Shown here: in pieces, positions 24,697 to 37,329 of the stretch
Numbering within the stretch: position 1 is the stretch's first letter
Layout: each line of letters opens with the position of its first letter
NCBI GenBank assembly: GCA_003255065.1
Contig: QAOA01000562.1
Location: 250,000-313,999 of the forward strand
DNA length: 64,000 nt
Origin: Cercis canadensis
Lineage: Eukaryota; Streptophyta; Magnoliopsida; Fabales; Fabaceae
Direction of reading: 5' to 3'
Program-made: the position numbers and the translations under genes
Notes under the pieces: generated by a model
What the model saw: only the letters and a program-made list of their open reading frames with translations
Databases searched by the model: none
What the model was told of the DNA's origin: nothing

Positions 24697-27600
24697 CTGC
24701 AGTTTGAGTGATCAATCGAATAATTAACCTCCGAGCGCTTATGTATGATGTCTTAGTCGGCGCTAGTTCTAGGCTGCAAGTCACTAAACTCGCACACAAA
24801 AATACGGATTTTGATCATGTCACTTTGTTGCTGAAATTTAAACAGCCTATTTCATTAAAATTTATCTTAATTATTAAAACACATTAATATTTAATGATTG
24901 AGATGAATTTTAATATAATGGACGGCTTAGATCTAAGTAACATGACTCAAGTAATATGACTGGATTAAGTCCTTCAGTAACTGTTTTCACTTTAGATAAA
25001 AATATATTTTAAATTATAATTTTTTATGGAGAAAAATATGGGTTTAGATTTTATTTCTTTATGTGCTTTACAATTTTTTGTTTCAAGTAATTACTTTTTG
25101 TTAACAAATGAAAGGTTTTTATATAACTTTAATATGTAGATTTCTCACACTTTGGGAGAGATTAAAAGTCATTTACTCAAAAAAATAAATTGGATTTAAT
25201 TAAATTTAAATATGACCATATGAGAAGCTTGAACTTGGATCATCAGTAAATTATTTAAACCTTAGATCAATATGACAAGTGACAATTATACTAGTGCAAG
25301 ATAATCCACTACTGTTGAGGCTTGGTCTTGTTACTGAAACCTCAACCACTTAAGTATTTTAAAAGTATATCCACAGTCATTATTTAGCCACATCAGCAAC
25401 TCAATTTTTTTTAACCAAACTCATCATAAAATTCTCCTACAATAGATTATTCAATAATCAATTATTTATTGCATCATACAGCACAAGTCATATTATCTAA
25501 TACAACACAAACCACGGTTTACAAATCAATCATTGGAAAAGTAACTAGAGGTAATTTCTCCAAAATTCAAATTACCTTTTATCAAATTCTCTCTATAAGA
25601 ATCAATTATTGAAAATTTTAACCCAAACACTACTTCAAAATCCAGATCTGACAATGTGATTATAAATAATGTATCAATAACATTACTCTTCTCACAACTT
25701 TTGGCACCCGGAATGGGCTACCCTTTTCTGAAATGTTTTTGGACAGTTTTATTTTGTTTGTGAATGGCCTAAATAAAATTATCTAGCATGTAAGCCCAAA
25801 AGGTGGAGTTGTAGAGTTTGGACCTAAAGAGAGTGTTTTGGGTTTTGGGTCACAATTGCTGGGCTGTTTTCTAATGCTAAATTATTTGCCACTACAATGA
25901 GCCTTTCGGCACACGTTAATGGTTAGTACATCCCAAAAGTAGAGTGATCCTTTTGCCACCTCGTGCCAATAAGCCAAGAGAAGGAAATTGCCAAGGTGAA
26001 TTATATATATGTTTTGTGACCCTCTCAAAATGTGCAAATGTTTGAAGCTCTTAACGATGTGTTTAACATGTAGTAATCAATATGAGGTTGAGGTTGTTTT
26101 CCATAATTCAAGAAATGGCTTGCAAACATTGAAAAATGCATATAACTAACTGGGTTGTAGTTCAGTTGATCACAAAGCTATTCTTGTAAAAAGATGATCT
26201 TATGTTTGAAGTCTCTCATTGATAAAATGAGAGTCTCAAAGTGCTTCTCCACATAAAACTATAGTTGTGAATGCTTTGACAGTTAGAGCAGGAATGACTC
26301 AACAAAGATTAAGATTAGGCCCTGGTTCTTAAGTTATCAAAAATATAAAATATTAGAAAATGAATATAATTTGTCAAAAAGCTACTTCGGTACTTAAACG
26401 CCAACTTCAAGTTAGGATCAAGATCAAGGGTTAATGATTAAATAAATGTAATAGCAATTTAATAAAATGCGCACTGAATTAAGACACGGCTTTACCAACC
26501 ATTGTGAAATGTGTAATACTCGTTTCTCGTTACTCAGTCACATAACTCCTCTGGAATTGATAGATGTTATAAAGTAGACAAAAATGTTCAGAAGAATATG
26601 CCTTACTTCGCTTTAGAATATTTGTTATCCTAAATGATGTCATGTCAACGTAGGTTTAGGTCCATAAGGAGTTCACCCCATTCGCATCCGAGGATAATGT
26701 TTAAGAGACCAGAAAAGAAGCACAAATGGACAAGGTTGGTAAAATATTCTACATTGGTGTTACGCCTTTAGTTTCGTATAGTTTTGCCGATTCCTAAACT
26801 TATATTGTAAAAAAAAAGTCAATATTTACTTAAAAATATATAACAATAGCCTGTGTTAAACTACAATGAAAAATTCCTTCAATATTATAGTTTTAAAATT
26901 TAATTCCATCAATACAATACATTTAAAAATATTTTTCTGATTATGATAATTTTTTTTTAAAGATATTATTTGAAATAAAATGGAATAAGAGACGAAATGA
27001 ATAATAGNTAGAATAGCTCCATTTTATACGTGGACTTTCAATGTGAGAGACAACATATAAAATGAAGTCATTCTATTTCATATGTCGTAACTCTAAGATA
27101 TAAAAGAAATAGAGTGACTCCATGTAAGATGTGACAGAAAAAATTATTGTGCAAAGATGTCATTTGATAAAACGTGCAGAATCTATCAATGACGCATTTC
27201 GTGCATTTCCCCTTTTCCAGTTTTAGCCATATGAAATAATATTAAAAAACAATGTCATATTGATAGAAATATTTGCAAAAAAACTGCATGAAGGAATTGA
27301 TCCATCTGTATACCATCTCTCTGCTTGGCCATAAGTTTATAGATTAAAAATCACATCAATCACACAACTCAAGTTGTTTTTGAACATCTGCCTACCTAGT
27401 GTCTTGTTGGTAGTCCTATTGAGTGGGTTTTCACTCTTTCTTGCACTTGGCTTCTTCCACTGAAGCTTTCTTACTGGTATTCAGTGGTAGTGAAGAATAA
27501 AACTAATATCTTCTCATTTGGGAGGGGAAAAAAAATATAGCACCCATTGAAAGAGAAGCATCAAAACGCACCGTTAGTATCAATTTGAAGAGAAGCTTTA

Positions 27601-28345
27601 TGTCATAGCACGCATCACAGTAAAGAAGCTGATGCAGTTGCAGATTTGGCATTTCTCAGGTGAAGCGACCTCAGCAATCAAGGACTCTGCTTCTCAGGAA
27701 AAGCTCTGAACAGGGCTATACTAAAAAACAAGTACCCCTCTCTAATGCAATCCAACAAAAGGTTACAAAAGTGACCAAAAGATTAACAGTTACAAAGTAA
27801 CAAACTCAATAGCTAAAGAACAATTAGAAACTAAATAAAAAGGTAAAAATTGAAGAGAGGCAATTAGGCATTAGGCCTCTTTTCTATTCCCAAAAGCAAA
27901 TTATCTCTTCTGATGATGTAAACCCAGAACGAAAAAGACAAGAAAAGAATAAATATACAGAGCAGCTAACAGGGACTGATCTACAAGTCAGACCAGACCC
28001 ACTTGCAAAAAGAGGAAAGGGCAAAATCAGAACCCAAATTTAAATAGTTTAAATACATTCTGATAAGTGATAAAGCATTTCAGATTACACAAAACATTCC
28101 AACTAGCTTTCACATTAACGAATCTAGTTCTACTTCTAACTTGTAACTCCTAACCTGTAAGTCAGAAAGACACTTTTTCGGTTACATACAAACTGGGTAT
28201 CGAAGGAGAGAAACTTCTAGTAACTTTCTTTACAAGATAATAATAATAATAATAAAAAAAGCCAAAAAAGGTTAATGGGAAAACGTAGAAAGGAAGAGAA
28301 TAGTAAATAATTTATCACACATGCGGTAGTTAAAACAAGTTACTA
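24697..28345. other. intergenic spacer, no gene seen
   Basis: The right part (about 27600-28345) is likely the 3' UTR and downstream region of the intronless gene on the minus strand. A single N at 27007 marks an unresolved base. The spacer contains one SINE-like fragment near 26151. No coding pattern is recognised elsewhere. Confidence 0.45.
26151..26217 (+). repeat. tRNA-derived SINE-like sequence
   Basis: GTTGTAGTTCAGTTGATC (26154-26171) is a good match to a pol III A box and TATGTTTGAAGTCTCTC (26201-26217) to a B box, at the spacing seen in plant tRNA-derived SINEs. The 3' end is not defined; it may extend to about 26340. Confidence 0.45.
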
Positions 28346-29428
28346 CTAGTGAGAGGTCACTATACTTTTCTTGGTGAAGAGGCTGCGCAGGCTAAAAAGA
28401 GTAACACCACCACTTCCCCCAACGTTACCAACACCACCACCGTTACCTCCGCCGCCATTACCACTGGTGTTACCGCCACTGGTGGTGGCGTTGGTTATAC
28501 CAATGGCACTGTTCTCATCGCTTCTGCAACTTAAATGCTGTCTATAACCAATGCACATGGGAACATTCAAATTCAAAACCCTGGCTTTTGGAGTGCCGCC
28601 GCTGGTGGTGGGGGTTGGTTTACTCCGGCGACTCTCGGAGCCTTCTCTTCTGGACCCCTTTTCAACGCTTCGAATAACGGGTTCTGAGTTCTTCGAGGTA
28701 GAGCCTCCACGACGAACCTGCCAAACCGGGCTGCTCCGTCCTAAATGGACTCCTGCCCGGCCCGGACTACTGGGCCATTTCCTTGACTTTGATTCCCCAG
28801 CTGAATTGCTCCGCGAACACGGCGCGCTGTTGACCTTACGGGTCGCCGGAGCTCCAGGGAACAATTTGGGTCGGCTGCCCGCATTCCCGGCGGACCTACT
28901 CCGCGAGAAAGGCCATATATTGATGTTCAACTCCGCCGAAGCTGAACTTCCCCCGCTTCCAGCTTTTCTCTCTTTCTTCTTCGATTTCTCCTTATCTTTC
29001 TCTTCGGGGTTGTTGTTGTTGTTATTACTTTCTGCGTTTTTCTTGTCACTCTTCTTGAAAATGTCCTTCCACCGCTTCGACGCCGACAGCGTCGCACCCG
29101 AGCTGATTATAGCGGGCGATGACTCGGGTCCCGGGCCGGGTTCCGGCTCCGGGTCTACAACAGGTGGGTCCGAATTGGGAGGTTCTGGTTCTGGTTGCAG
29201 TGTTTGGTCTGGTGGGTCCACTTTATTCTGGGTGGAGAGGAGCTGCAGAGGGAGGAGGACGCCGTCGACGAAGAGTTCATCGGCGGAGAGGAGGTTGGGT
29301 TGTGGAAAAGACGGGTTTCGGACCATCCAGAACTCGAATTCGGGTGAATTGCAATCGCTGCTGCATCGTCTCTTACTGCTACTCTGTGAAAGAGTTTGGG
29401 GTTGTGGGTTGTGCGTTTTGGTATCCAT
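28346..29428 (-). CDS. intronless plant protein of unknown function (360 aa), MAKR-like N-terminal motif
   Basis: One uninterrupted exon of 360 codons. Residues 30-64 read EFEFWMVRNPSFPQPNLLSA and DELFVDGVLLPLQLL: an FEF start followed by a SADELF..G.LLPL motif of the kind seen in membrane-associated kinase regulators. A SKRWKDIFKK basic motif follows after an acidic, Pro-rich tract. The middle is rich in Ser, Arg and Lys and contains WPFSRSRSAG and RSSPVWQVRR. The C-terminal part has LNLNVPMCIGYRQHLSC, a glycine-rich linker and LFSLRSLFTKK. Basic clusters around SKRWKDIFKK and the Ser/Arg region would suit membrane or kinase contact, but that is inference. The long, biased open frame on the opposite strand (28551-29438) mirrors its codon pattern and is not a gene. 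I recall similar uncharacterised proteins in many dicots but cannot name one with confidence. Confidence 0.85.
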   Translation of the reverse strand: MDTKTHNPQPQTLSQSSSKRRCSSDCNSPEFEFWMVRNPSFPQPNLLSADELFVDGVLLPLQLLSTQNKVDPPDQTLQPEPEPPNSDPPVVDPEPEPGPGPESSPAIISSGATLSASKRWKDIFKKSDKKNAESNNNNNNPEEKDKEKSKKKERKAGSGGSSASAELNINIWPFSRSRSAGNAGSRPKLFPGAPATRKVNSAPCSRSNSAGESKSRKWPSSPGRAGVHLGRSSPVWQVRRGGSTSKNSEPVIRSVEKGSRREGSESRRSKPTPTTSGGTPKARVLNLNVPMCIGYRQHLSCRSDENSAIGITNATTSGGNTSGNGGGGNGGGVGNVGGSGGVTLFSLRSLFTKKSIVTSH

Positions 29429-30650
29429 GGAGATTTGAGAGAGGGAGAGGGAGAAGAAGAAAGAGGGAAGGTGGTGTTATTGTTATGGAGTCTAGGAGTA
29501 GTGGGTGGGAGGTGGGCGGAGTTCTGTGCTTCCTACGAGTTTTCAGAGCAAGTGACCCTACAAAGCATTAAAGAAGGAGGAATGAGTAATAAAAGAAGAG
29601 AAAGAAATAGATAGTTTTTTTTTTCTTAGGCTAATAGAAAGAAAGAGATAGATTTAAGAGAGAAGGGGTTGGGTTGGGTTGGGTCCATCATGCATGGAAG
29701 GAGCATGTGTCATACAAAGCATGGCAATTGGCAGAAGCTAATTGGTGGAATTAATTAGAGAAAAGGATAATGGTATTTCTTCGTTAATTACACAACTTTA
29801 TATGTGGCTTTGCTCATCAGGAAAAAGAAAAAGAAAATAAGATAATTGTATTGCTGTGTGTGGACCGCACATGCTTTGGACTTTGGTAGTTTCATTCATC
29901 TGGTTCTGATTTATTAATTATAAGCAAGTACTGTACGAGAAAGTAGAACTATTATACATGAAATTGAATATAAAAAATCTAAGATAAAAATTCGGAATGA
30001 CATTGGGTAAAGAAAATAAGAGAAAAGCTAATTGGAATATTATAGTATTATTATTTGGAACAACTTAGTAATTATTTAAAGAAGTAATAGTACGATAAAA
30101 GCATTTTATTGAATTTATTCACAATAATGAAAAATATAATGATATTATCTTTTATTTATTACATGTTTCTTGTCTTTTTCTTTTTTCGTGTTTCACTTAT
30201 ATGGACCACAACGTTAATACAAATTCATTTTTTTATTGGTAGACAAAGTTAAATTTACTAGTTCAAAATATTGAAAGAATGATAATTCTAATTTAATAAA
30301 AAATTTAAGTTAATTATGTTGGATTTGCTTATATAATTTAAACTTGTCTATTTGCACCCACATTATTTAATTATATTTATACTTAAAATTGACAGATTTC
30401 TACCAAACTTTATAGAATCTTGTTAATTCTGACAATTCACAGTGTACCCATATGTAACTATCATTGTTCAATACTCACACAAACCATTTAATAATATTAA
30501 TTGGCGTGTTGTGAGTACTACTTTTTTACATCACATCACATTTACATATATCAATTGTGATTAGCAAACATTTAATTATGATAAGATTATTAGTCAATGT
30601 TTTATTCAATTAGAAATTATATTACATGAATGAAAGATGATATATTAACA

Positions 30651-30706
30651 GGATTCGAAAATAGGATCTCCAAGTTGGAGAATCCATTGTTTAACTACTA
30701 CACCAT
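30651..30706 (-). repeat. tRNA-derived SINE-like fragment
   Basis: The minus strand reads TGGTGTAGTAGTTAAAC (A-box-like) and, about 30 bp later, TTTTCGAATCC (B-box-like), separated by a short inverted stretch (TTCTCCAACTTGGAGA). An intact tRNA cannot be drawn. Confidence 0.45.
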
Positions 30707-31599
30707 TCCTTTTGAAACATTTTAGTTGTGGATGCTGGCCATGGATGGTAAATGTTACATATCTCATATCTAAGTTTTATTGAAATGGCCATGGATGTCT
30801 ACGTGGATGCTGCTCCTGTAAGGATAAAGTGATGTTTAATTTGAAATATATAATGTAATAATATTTTTAATTATATAAACGAAGTCGGTGCTAGGATTGA
30901 CTTAGTTCCACTAGCATTGAAAAATGTTGCATGTTCCAATTATAATATAATAAAATGACGAGGCCTATTTCTGTGATTGAAGAAATATAATGTGCTGATA
31001 AGAATATAAATCATACGTTAGTTGAATTGCACATGTAATGTAAGAAAGGGGAAAAAAATAGAGAAAGCTGAATCAAACAATGAATTGCAATTTGCAAAGC
31101 ACCCTTTTTTTTTTTCCCGGGAATATTGATGTCACATCAACAATAGCATGGAGGCATTAGCCATATTCATGAGAAAATGGAAAAGTTACCCTTTTTATTG
31201 AGTGTTGACTTTCACTTCCATTATTTCACATGCTCTACCCAAAATCTAATTTCCAATTTTAATTATAATCACGTGTTAATCTCGAACTACTTGCTAAGCT
31301 AAATTTTCCGTTTCTTTAAAGCCTTAAGGAGAATATTCTTATACTTGAATTCAAATTCTCTTATTTATGCTAGTTTTAAATTGCATTATATTATATTATA
31401 TTTTGTTGCTTGGTTAGAGTTTATGTTTACATGTCTAATACGTATTTTTCACTTCCACTTCCTATAAACCCTTTGATTTACAAATAGTTAGTACAAGATA
31501 TTATTTTCGTGAACAAAACATCATTTTGAAAAGAATACATAGTTCCAGATAAATAAATAAAAAAAAAAAAAAAAAGANAAAAAAAAAAAAGAATTCGTA

Positions 31600-32460
31600 G
31601 TACCATTCCACTGAAAACGGGTCCCAGCGAGTCCGTTTTGTCTTCAACAGAGGTAATTCAGATAATTAAGTAGAAGGCACGGAGTGGAAACGTGTCAACA
31701 TTATGGAGCCATAGGCAAGTGGCGCCAACAAGATCAGCTCCACGACAACGAATCTTCGCCATCGGATCCGCAAGGATCCATCAAAATCAAACGGTTATTA
31801 GTGTTGTCCCGTTCCGCCATAAATGCTTACAAGAAGCCCAAAGGTAAATGGGCCCCCAGGTCCAGGTCTAGCCCTTTCTAATTCTAACAGTTAACAGCAA
31901 CTTGATTTGATCTGGCGCGGCTCCATGTGATGGGCACAAGGTTTAGATGTGAGACTGAGAGGAATTCGTAACACGAAAATAGATATCGCACGGCCAGAAG
32001 AATTTTGTAAAATCACAAAGTGGGGACTACAGTGGACCCCACCAAATGGGATATGAATGACGTGCAACTGTGCAAGTGGGTGTAGGCTAGTGTAGCCAGT
32101 GTGGGAACTTGAGGGAATCCATGAACCCCTATGAGGCTGTGAAACATTCTTGATTTTTGCTTTCCCTTTCCTTAATGGCGTTTGTTTGGAGGCAAAATGA
32201 TGAGCCATGTGCGGGCAAAAACAACATTATTTCATTGATGAAACTGGACCCACGCCAAACAGAGCCTTGCTGATGAAGATAGAACCTGCTTCTGCCCTTT
32301 TCCTTGTCTCTCTTCCGTAACTGTAGCCTCACTCACTAGATTTGAAGTTTTTCTTTGTGCATCCAAAATCCAAAGCTTACACTGTAAATCATTCATATCA
32401 TAATCATAAATGAATGATCCAGTGTGGTTAAGGAGCAGAGAAAGAGGGTAGTCCATCTCG
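31600..32460. other. GC-richer tract with promoter-like motifs and no gene
   Basis: This tract stands out from its AT-rich flanks. It contains ACGTGTC (ABRE-like), GATAATT, AAGCCCAAAG and TGGGCC (site II-like) motifs within about 200 bp (31680-31860). No exon of a known protein is recognised on either strand. It could be the promoter or 5' remnant of a lost gene, or a noncoding transcript. Confidence 0.3.
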
Positions 32461-33089
32461 TAAATTAATGATATGAAAATTCTTTCTTGTTTAGCATGTG
32501 ATTTGTCAGTTTTATCTGTAGCTACCCTAATCTATCTATGTCTGAGTCTGAGTGCTCAGCTTGTACGCGTTATTCTAAGAGCCATGGATATGTCTGGCTT
32601 TTGTCTTTTACTCCATCTGGTTGGTAATTTTGTTTCTATCCTACTTGTTTGGATTGCTAACCAATCCAGGTTTATTGTATTCTACCAAGGACCAAAGTTA
32701 AATTTGAAATCACCATTGATACTATCAACATCTCAAGGACGTTAAATAGCTCTCAATAATACTTCAACCTAATTCTTAATTCAATTTAATCCTATACCTA
32801 AAACAACACTTTGTTATGATGCTTATGTACTAATTTTGAAAAAAAATAATAATAATTTTGGATGGTATAAAACCTAGTGTTATAAAGTTTCATCGTCTTT
32901 CAACTCATTAAAGCCAGCTTTTCAATTTATTTTTTACCCTTTTTGTCTTTTCCTTTATTCTTAAACAAGCAGAGTTGTCCAAATATGGATTTTTTCTTTT
33001 AAAAGAAATTCACAAAAAATCAGCTTTAATTATTATATAAACTTAAAAAAAAAATTAAAATTATTTATAATCATTGTATTTATTTTTTT

Positions 33090-33120
<31 letters not shown>

Positions 33121-34400
33121 ACATGTCTGATTTTTTTATTTAAATAATTATTTTTATATTGCACGGGTTGCAACTAGTTGGTAATCTAAATAAGTGCTTT
33201 TTAAATGAAGAATCATGATGAATATTTTTGCACAAGGGCCAAAAAGTGAGAAAATTTCTCTAACATTAGCTTGGTAAGGAGGGAAGAAATTTCAGGTAAT
33301 ATTGTTTTTGTAAATCTCTTTTACACGTACACGTTAAACAATAGTTGAGTTTAATTGAATCAATTTAAATTAAGTGTACACTATATCTCTTTTAGAATAG
33401 AATTTTGAATTTTGTTTGTGATGGATTTTAAATTTGGATGAGAAGCATCAGAGAAAGAGAGTGATGAGTTTAGAGGAATCTAAATGATGGGTTTATTAGG
33501 ATAATCAATTGTCTTCTTTTGGATGCAGCCACACATTCTAAATCACCTGACTTTGATACTATAATCATACTATTCTTGATTACACCTACTCCAGACAAAA
33601 CAAAAAGTTTATTGGAATTTAGTTCCTGATACAAAGCAAACAGAGCTTTCGCATTTTTTAATTATACTTCAATAATAATAATAATAAAAAACATTGAAAA
33701 TTCTCAATTGCCTAGAAGCTTGTCACCAAACACTGCTTTATAAGTTATTCATCATTAATGGTCCTGTGTTTTAACCAATAAGAGGGACAGAGCTTAATTT
33801 ATTTAATTAAATTGGATGGTTGTCATCTAAAATTATATGACTTCAACTTCCAATCACCTTCCCATATCTCCCTCCTTCCCCTCAATTAGGCACTAAGAAA
33901 GAAAATAAGAGGGAAAACTTGAGAAAATCATCACCCATCACCATAAATCTTAGTAAAATGAGGATAATCCTAAACTTTTTGGTGAGTTGTAAAGGTGTAA
34001 GGTGAGCAATTAGGATAATCTATAGCTTAATTTTTTTATAGTTTCATGATGTTTCCAAGGACTTATTACAGTAATCTAAAAGCTTTCCCCTCTGTTTGTG
34101 CCTCTGTTTGTGGTGTGCCAGTTGCCTAGTGAGCTTATGTCCCTACATGCCTTTATTTTTGCCATTGAAAAATATTACTAATTTTAAAAACTTAATAATA
34201 AGAAATGAGAAACTTTTTTAGGCTATATTAATCATGACAAATTTTTAGACTAATACTATTTTAAATTTGTGTGGTCTAAATTGAAAGTAATGAGGTATAG
34301 TAGGACATCAAATAGTAAGATATGTTGTTTTGTTTTGTTAATCAAAAAGAAAATAGTAAAATGTTTTTTTAGCATATTTTATCATCAATTATTTATTTTA

Positions 34401-34500
34401 ACACATACTAAATAATTTTATTAATAACACTAAATTATTGAGTTATCTAANACACATATTAAATAATTTTATTAATAACACTAAATTATTGAGTTATCTA
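34401..34500 (+). repeat. 49-bp direct duplication around a single N
   Basis: The block starting ACACATA(C/T)TAAATAATTTT is present at 34401-34449 and again at 34452-34500, with one mismatch, separated only by A and the N at 34451. This is what a contig join with unrecognised overlap would produce. Confidence 0.9.
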
Positions 34501-36287
34501 AGTGAGTGAGAAATTACGATACCTCTATGAGAAGTATCATAGCATTCACCTAATAATTAATGGACAGGTGTATATAACTTAACATCACCGTGTCCAATAA
34601 ACAAAGAGAAGGCTCCAAAGAAATGGAATAGAAGGAGCAAAACAGCCATAATGGTTAGCAGAGGGGACCTATGGGTTCGGAGCTTAGACGACATGGCTCA
34701 CAGCACTAGGCCTTGTGCTTCATCAACTTGGCTCCTTCGATAATGACGCTTTTGACTTTGATGCTTGCTTGCTGCTCGTTGGTTTCTTCATCATTAACTT
34801 CAATTTCTCACTGAAGTTTCCTGTGTGCTCTAATTTAGTGTGACAGTGTCTCTTGTGAGCTTCTTTTTGGGGTTGTTATGATGTGATGGTCACCCACCAA
34901 CTTAATGAGTCGTTTAAGATCTCAACAGATTCTGATTACTCACTTAAGTTGGGGCATCACATGCGAATCTTTTCCCATTTGGGATCACAAAATATTTAAT
35001 TTGTTTATCACTCCCAAGTCCCAACCCAACCTTTTGAGTAATAACTTAATGTTATCCGCTTCAAGGTTTTAAAATTTTTCCACTCAATTTTAGAACTTTG
35101 TGTGTCTAACTAGTAACTAGTACTTATTGTATAGTTTGTTCCTAATAAAATCCATAGAATTATTTGATTAAGAATCTCCCAAAATGTTTAACTTTGATGC
35201 CTAAAGTCAGTATAATATGAAGTGCCTTTTAGAAGAAAAAAAAAGCATGAAAAAGTTAGTATCATGAACAAAGAGCTACCTCACATCAAACCAATTCAAA
35301 CTCAACTTATATAGTGAAGGAAAAATAATCATGTTATTATTTTGAGGTCAATCCTAGTTTGGAGATATTTTATTTTTAAATTTCATGAGAATATTGTTGT
35401 GTTTGAGGATTTCAAATAGAATGAAATTAGGAAATAAAAGGAAGAGGATGGAAAGAAGAAGAAAAATAAAGATATTAATCTTCCATTTATTTATTTGAAA
35501 GTCCAATAAAAATAGAGTAAATTAATAAATTAGATCATGAAAGATATTTTCATTATGAGTTTAGTCATTGGAAGAGTTTTTACATGAGTCTCTAATTCCT
35601 ATTGTTGGATTTCAATCAAGACTTCCATAAAAAATATCATAACTTTTAACTCCAATAATAAGTAAGGACTCCATTAAAGCTAAAAACTTTCGAAACTAAG
35701 AACTTAAATATTTTTCAAGGATGAAGTTGTTCATATAATTAAAAAATTGGGAATCTTTTTTTTTTTTTTTCATTTTTTGCATGTTGATGAGGTAAAACAT
35801 AGTAAGAGGATGATCATTTGATTGATGATGAATAAAATGATTTATGTTGCGTAAATCAGTGTCCAATGAACCTTGCAAGGAGGGGGAAAAATACAAAAAG
35901 AAGAGTCACATTATGAGACTTAAAATCATATTATTTGTAGGGAAGGATCACGGAATTAAGAGCAAAAGCCAAAAGATAACATTCCCTTTTGCTTTTGGTA
36001 GCTAGCGAAATATGCTCAACTCTTTCATTTTCAGTGATGCAATGTTGATTTGCTACAGTCATCTACTCAATCATAAGCCATAACCAGTTTTGCCCTGATA
36101 CTATTAGTAGGGTCTGAACCCATCATTTCTCATATTTAAAATATGGGTTTGTGCCTAATCTAGCAAAGGTTTTAGATATGGATAGGAACATCTCAGCCTT
36201 CTAAAAGATGGGAGATTGATATACATTATAGGCTTTATAGCACTCAGGCACTGTTGCTTGCGTGGCAAGAACAGTTCAAAAGGCTTA

Positions 36288-36312
36288 ATAAGCATAAGCA
36301 TAAGCATAAGCA
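36288..36312 (+). repeat. (ATAAGC)4 hexanucleotide repeat
   Basis: Four tandem copies of ATAAGC in a non-coding stretch. Confidence 0.9.
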
Positions 36313-37329
36313 TGGCATGTGAAAGAAAGAGCTTTGCATATAAAGCAGCACCCCCCAAAGTCCAAAGGGAAAAAGGCAAGGTCATACCATGTCTTAAGGA
36401 GAAAAGTAGTTCTCCTTTTCGGTTTGCATCGAAGTGAGAATTCCCGCGCACAGCACAAGAAGCCAATTTAAAACAACAGCAAAGAAACGAGGCATAGCAG
36501 AAAGCAGAGAGCCTAGTTGTATAGTTGTGCTTATTTTATTTGGTTCTGAACCATAACATTCAACAACATATACAATATTCCATAGAAGCTTACAGTATTA
36601 TGGACCCAACCTCAGATCTTGGTGGGACAAATTAGGTCAGGTGGTTCAATAATATCCACTATAAATATATATATATACACGATTAGGTTCCACCTATGCA
36701 TCACTAAAAATGGGCATTAAGATAAACGATAAAAAATGAATAGTAAATATTTAATGAACATCAATACTCATTTTCATAAATGGGTATAATAGTTGGAGCT
36801 ATACGATTATAAGTCGTACCTTAAAGTTCCTTGAGTTGATGTATGCTTACATAGGCATGCTATTGAACATTTCCTTCTTTTAGTTGTATCTGTATGTATG
36901 TATGTGTATAGAGAAAGAAAGAAAGAGATGGGTCTTCAAGTACATGTACTCAGTGCTAAAAGGTCTTGTTGATTTCCGCAGACACTGCCATTGCCTAGAA
37001 GAAAGAAATGCTTGCCCTTGACCCATCTCCAAAACCCCACCACGTTTGATGAGCTCAATTGTCAACGCTCCATAAGCTCTAATCGCTCTAGAAATCCAAG
37101 TGATAATTATTGGACACATAATTGATCAAATTTGAAAGAAAAAAAAAATTACTTTAATAAGATATTGTAAAAAATTGTGCACGGTAACATGGATTAAAAA
37201 AAAAAAAGTAAGGATACGAAATCATAAAGATCCGTACACTGGATTTAATAGCTCACATAATAAAAATCAATTAATCCGAAAGCCCTATTCAAGAATAGAA
37301 CAAGATAAAAGGAGATCCCATCATCCAAA

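Larger units (their letters stand above)
29429..37329. other. long intergenic spacer, no gene recognised
   Basis: Almost 8 kb of mostly AT-rich DNA. It includes a SINE-like fragment (30651-30706), an A run with an N at 31577, a GC-richer tract at 31600-32460, a 49-bp duplication around an N at 34451 and an (ATAAGC)4 repeat at 36288-36312. Frames up to about 105 codons exist but show no family features. Confidence 0.45.

Noticed and set aside
28551-29438. 295-codon open frame on the plus strand
   Set aside because: It is antisense to the intronless 360-residue gene and mirrors its codon bias; its translation is Leu/Ser/Gly-rich with no domain logic.
36880-37119. 79-codon open frame on the minus strand
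   Set aside because: Parts look protein-like but there is no homologous motif, exon context or conserved start.
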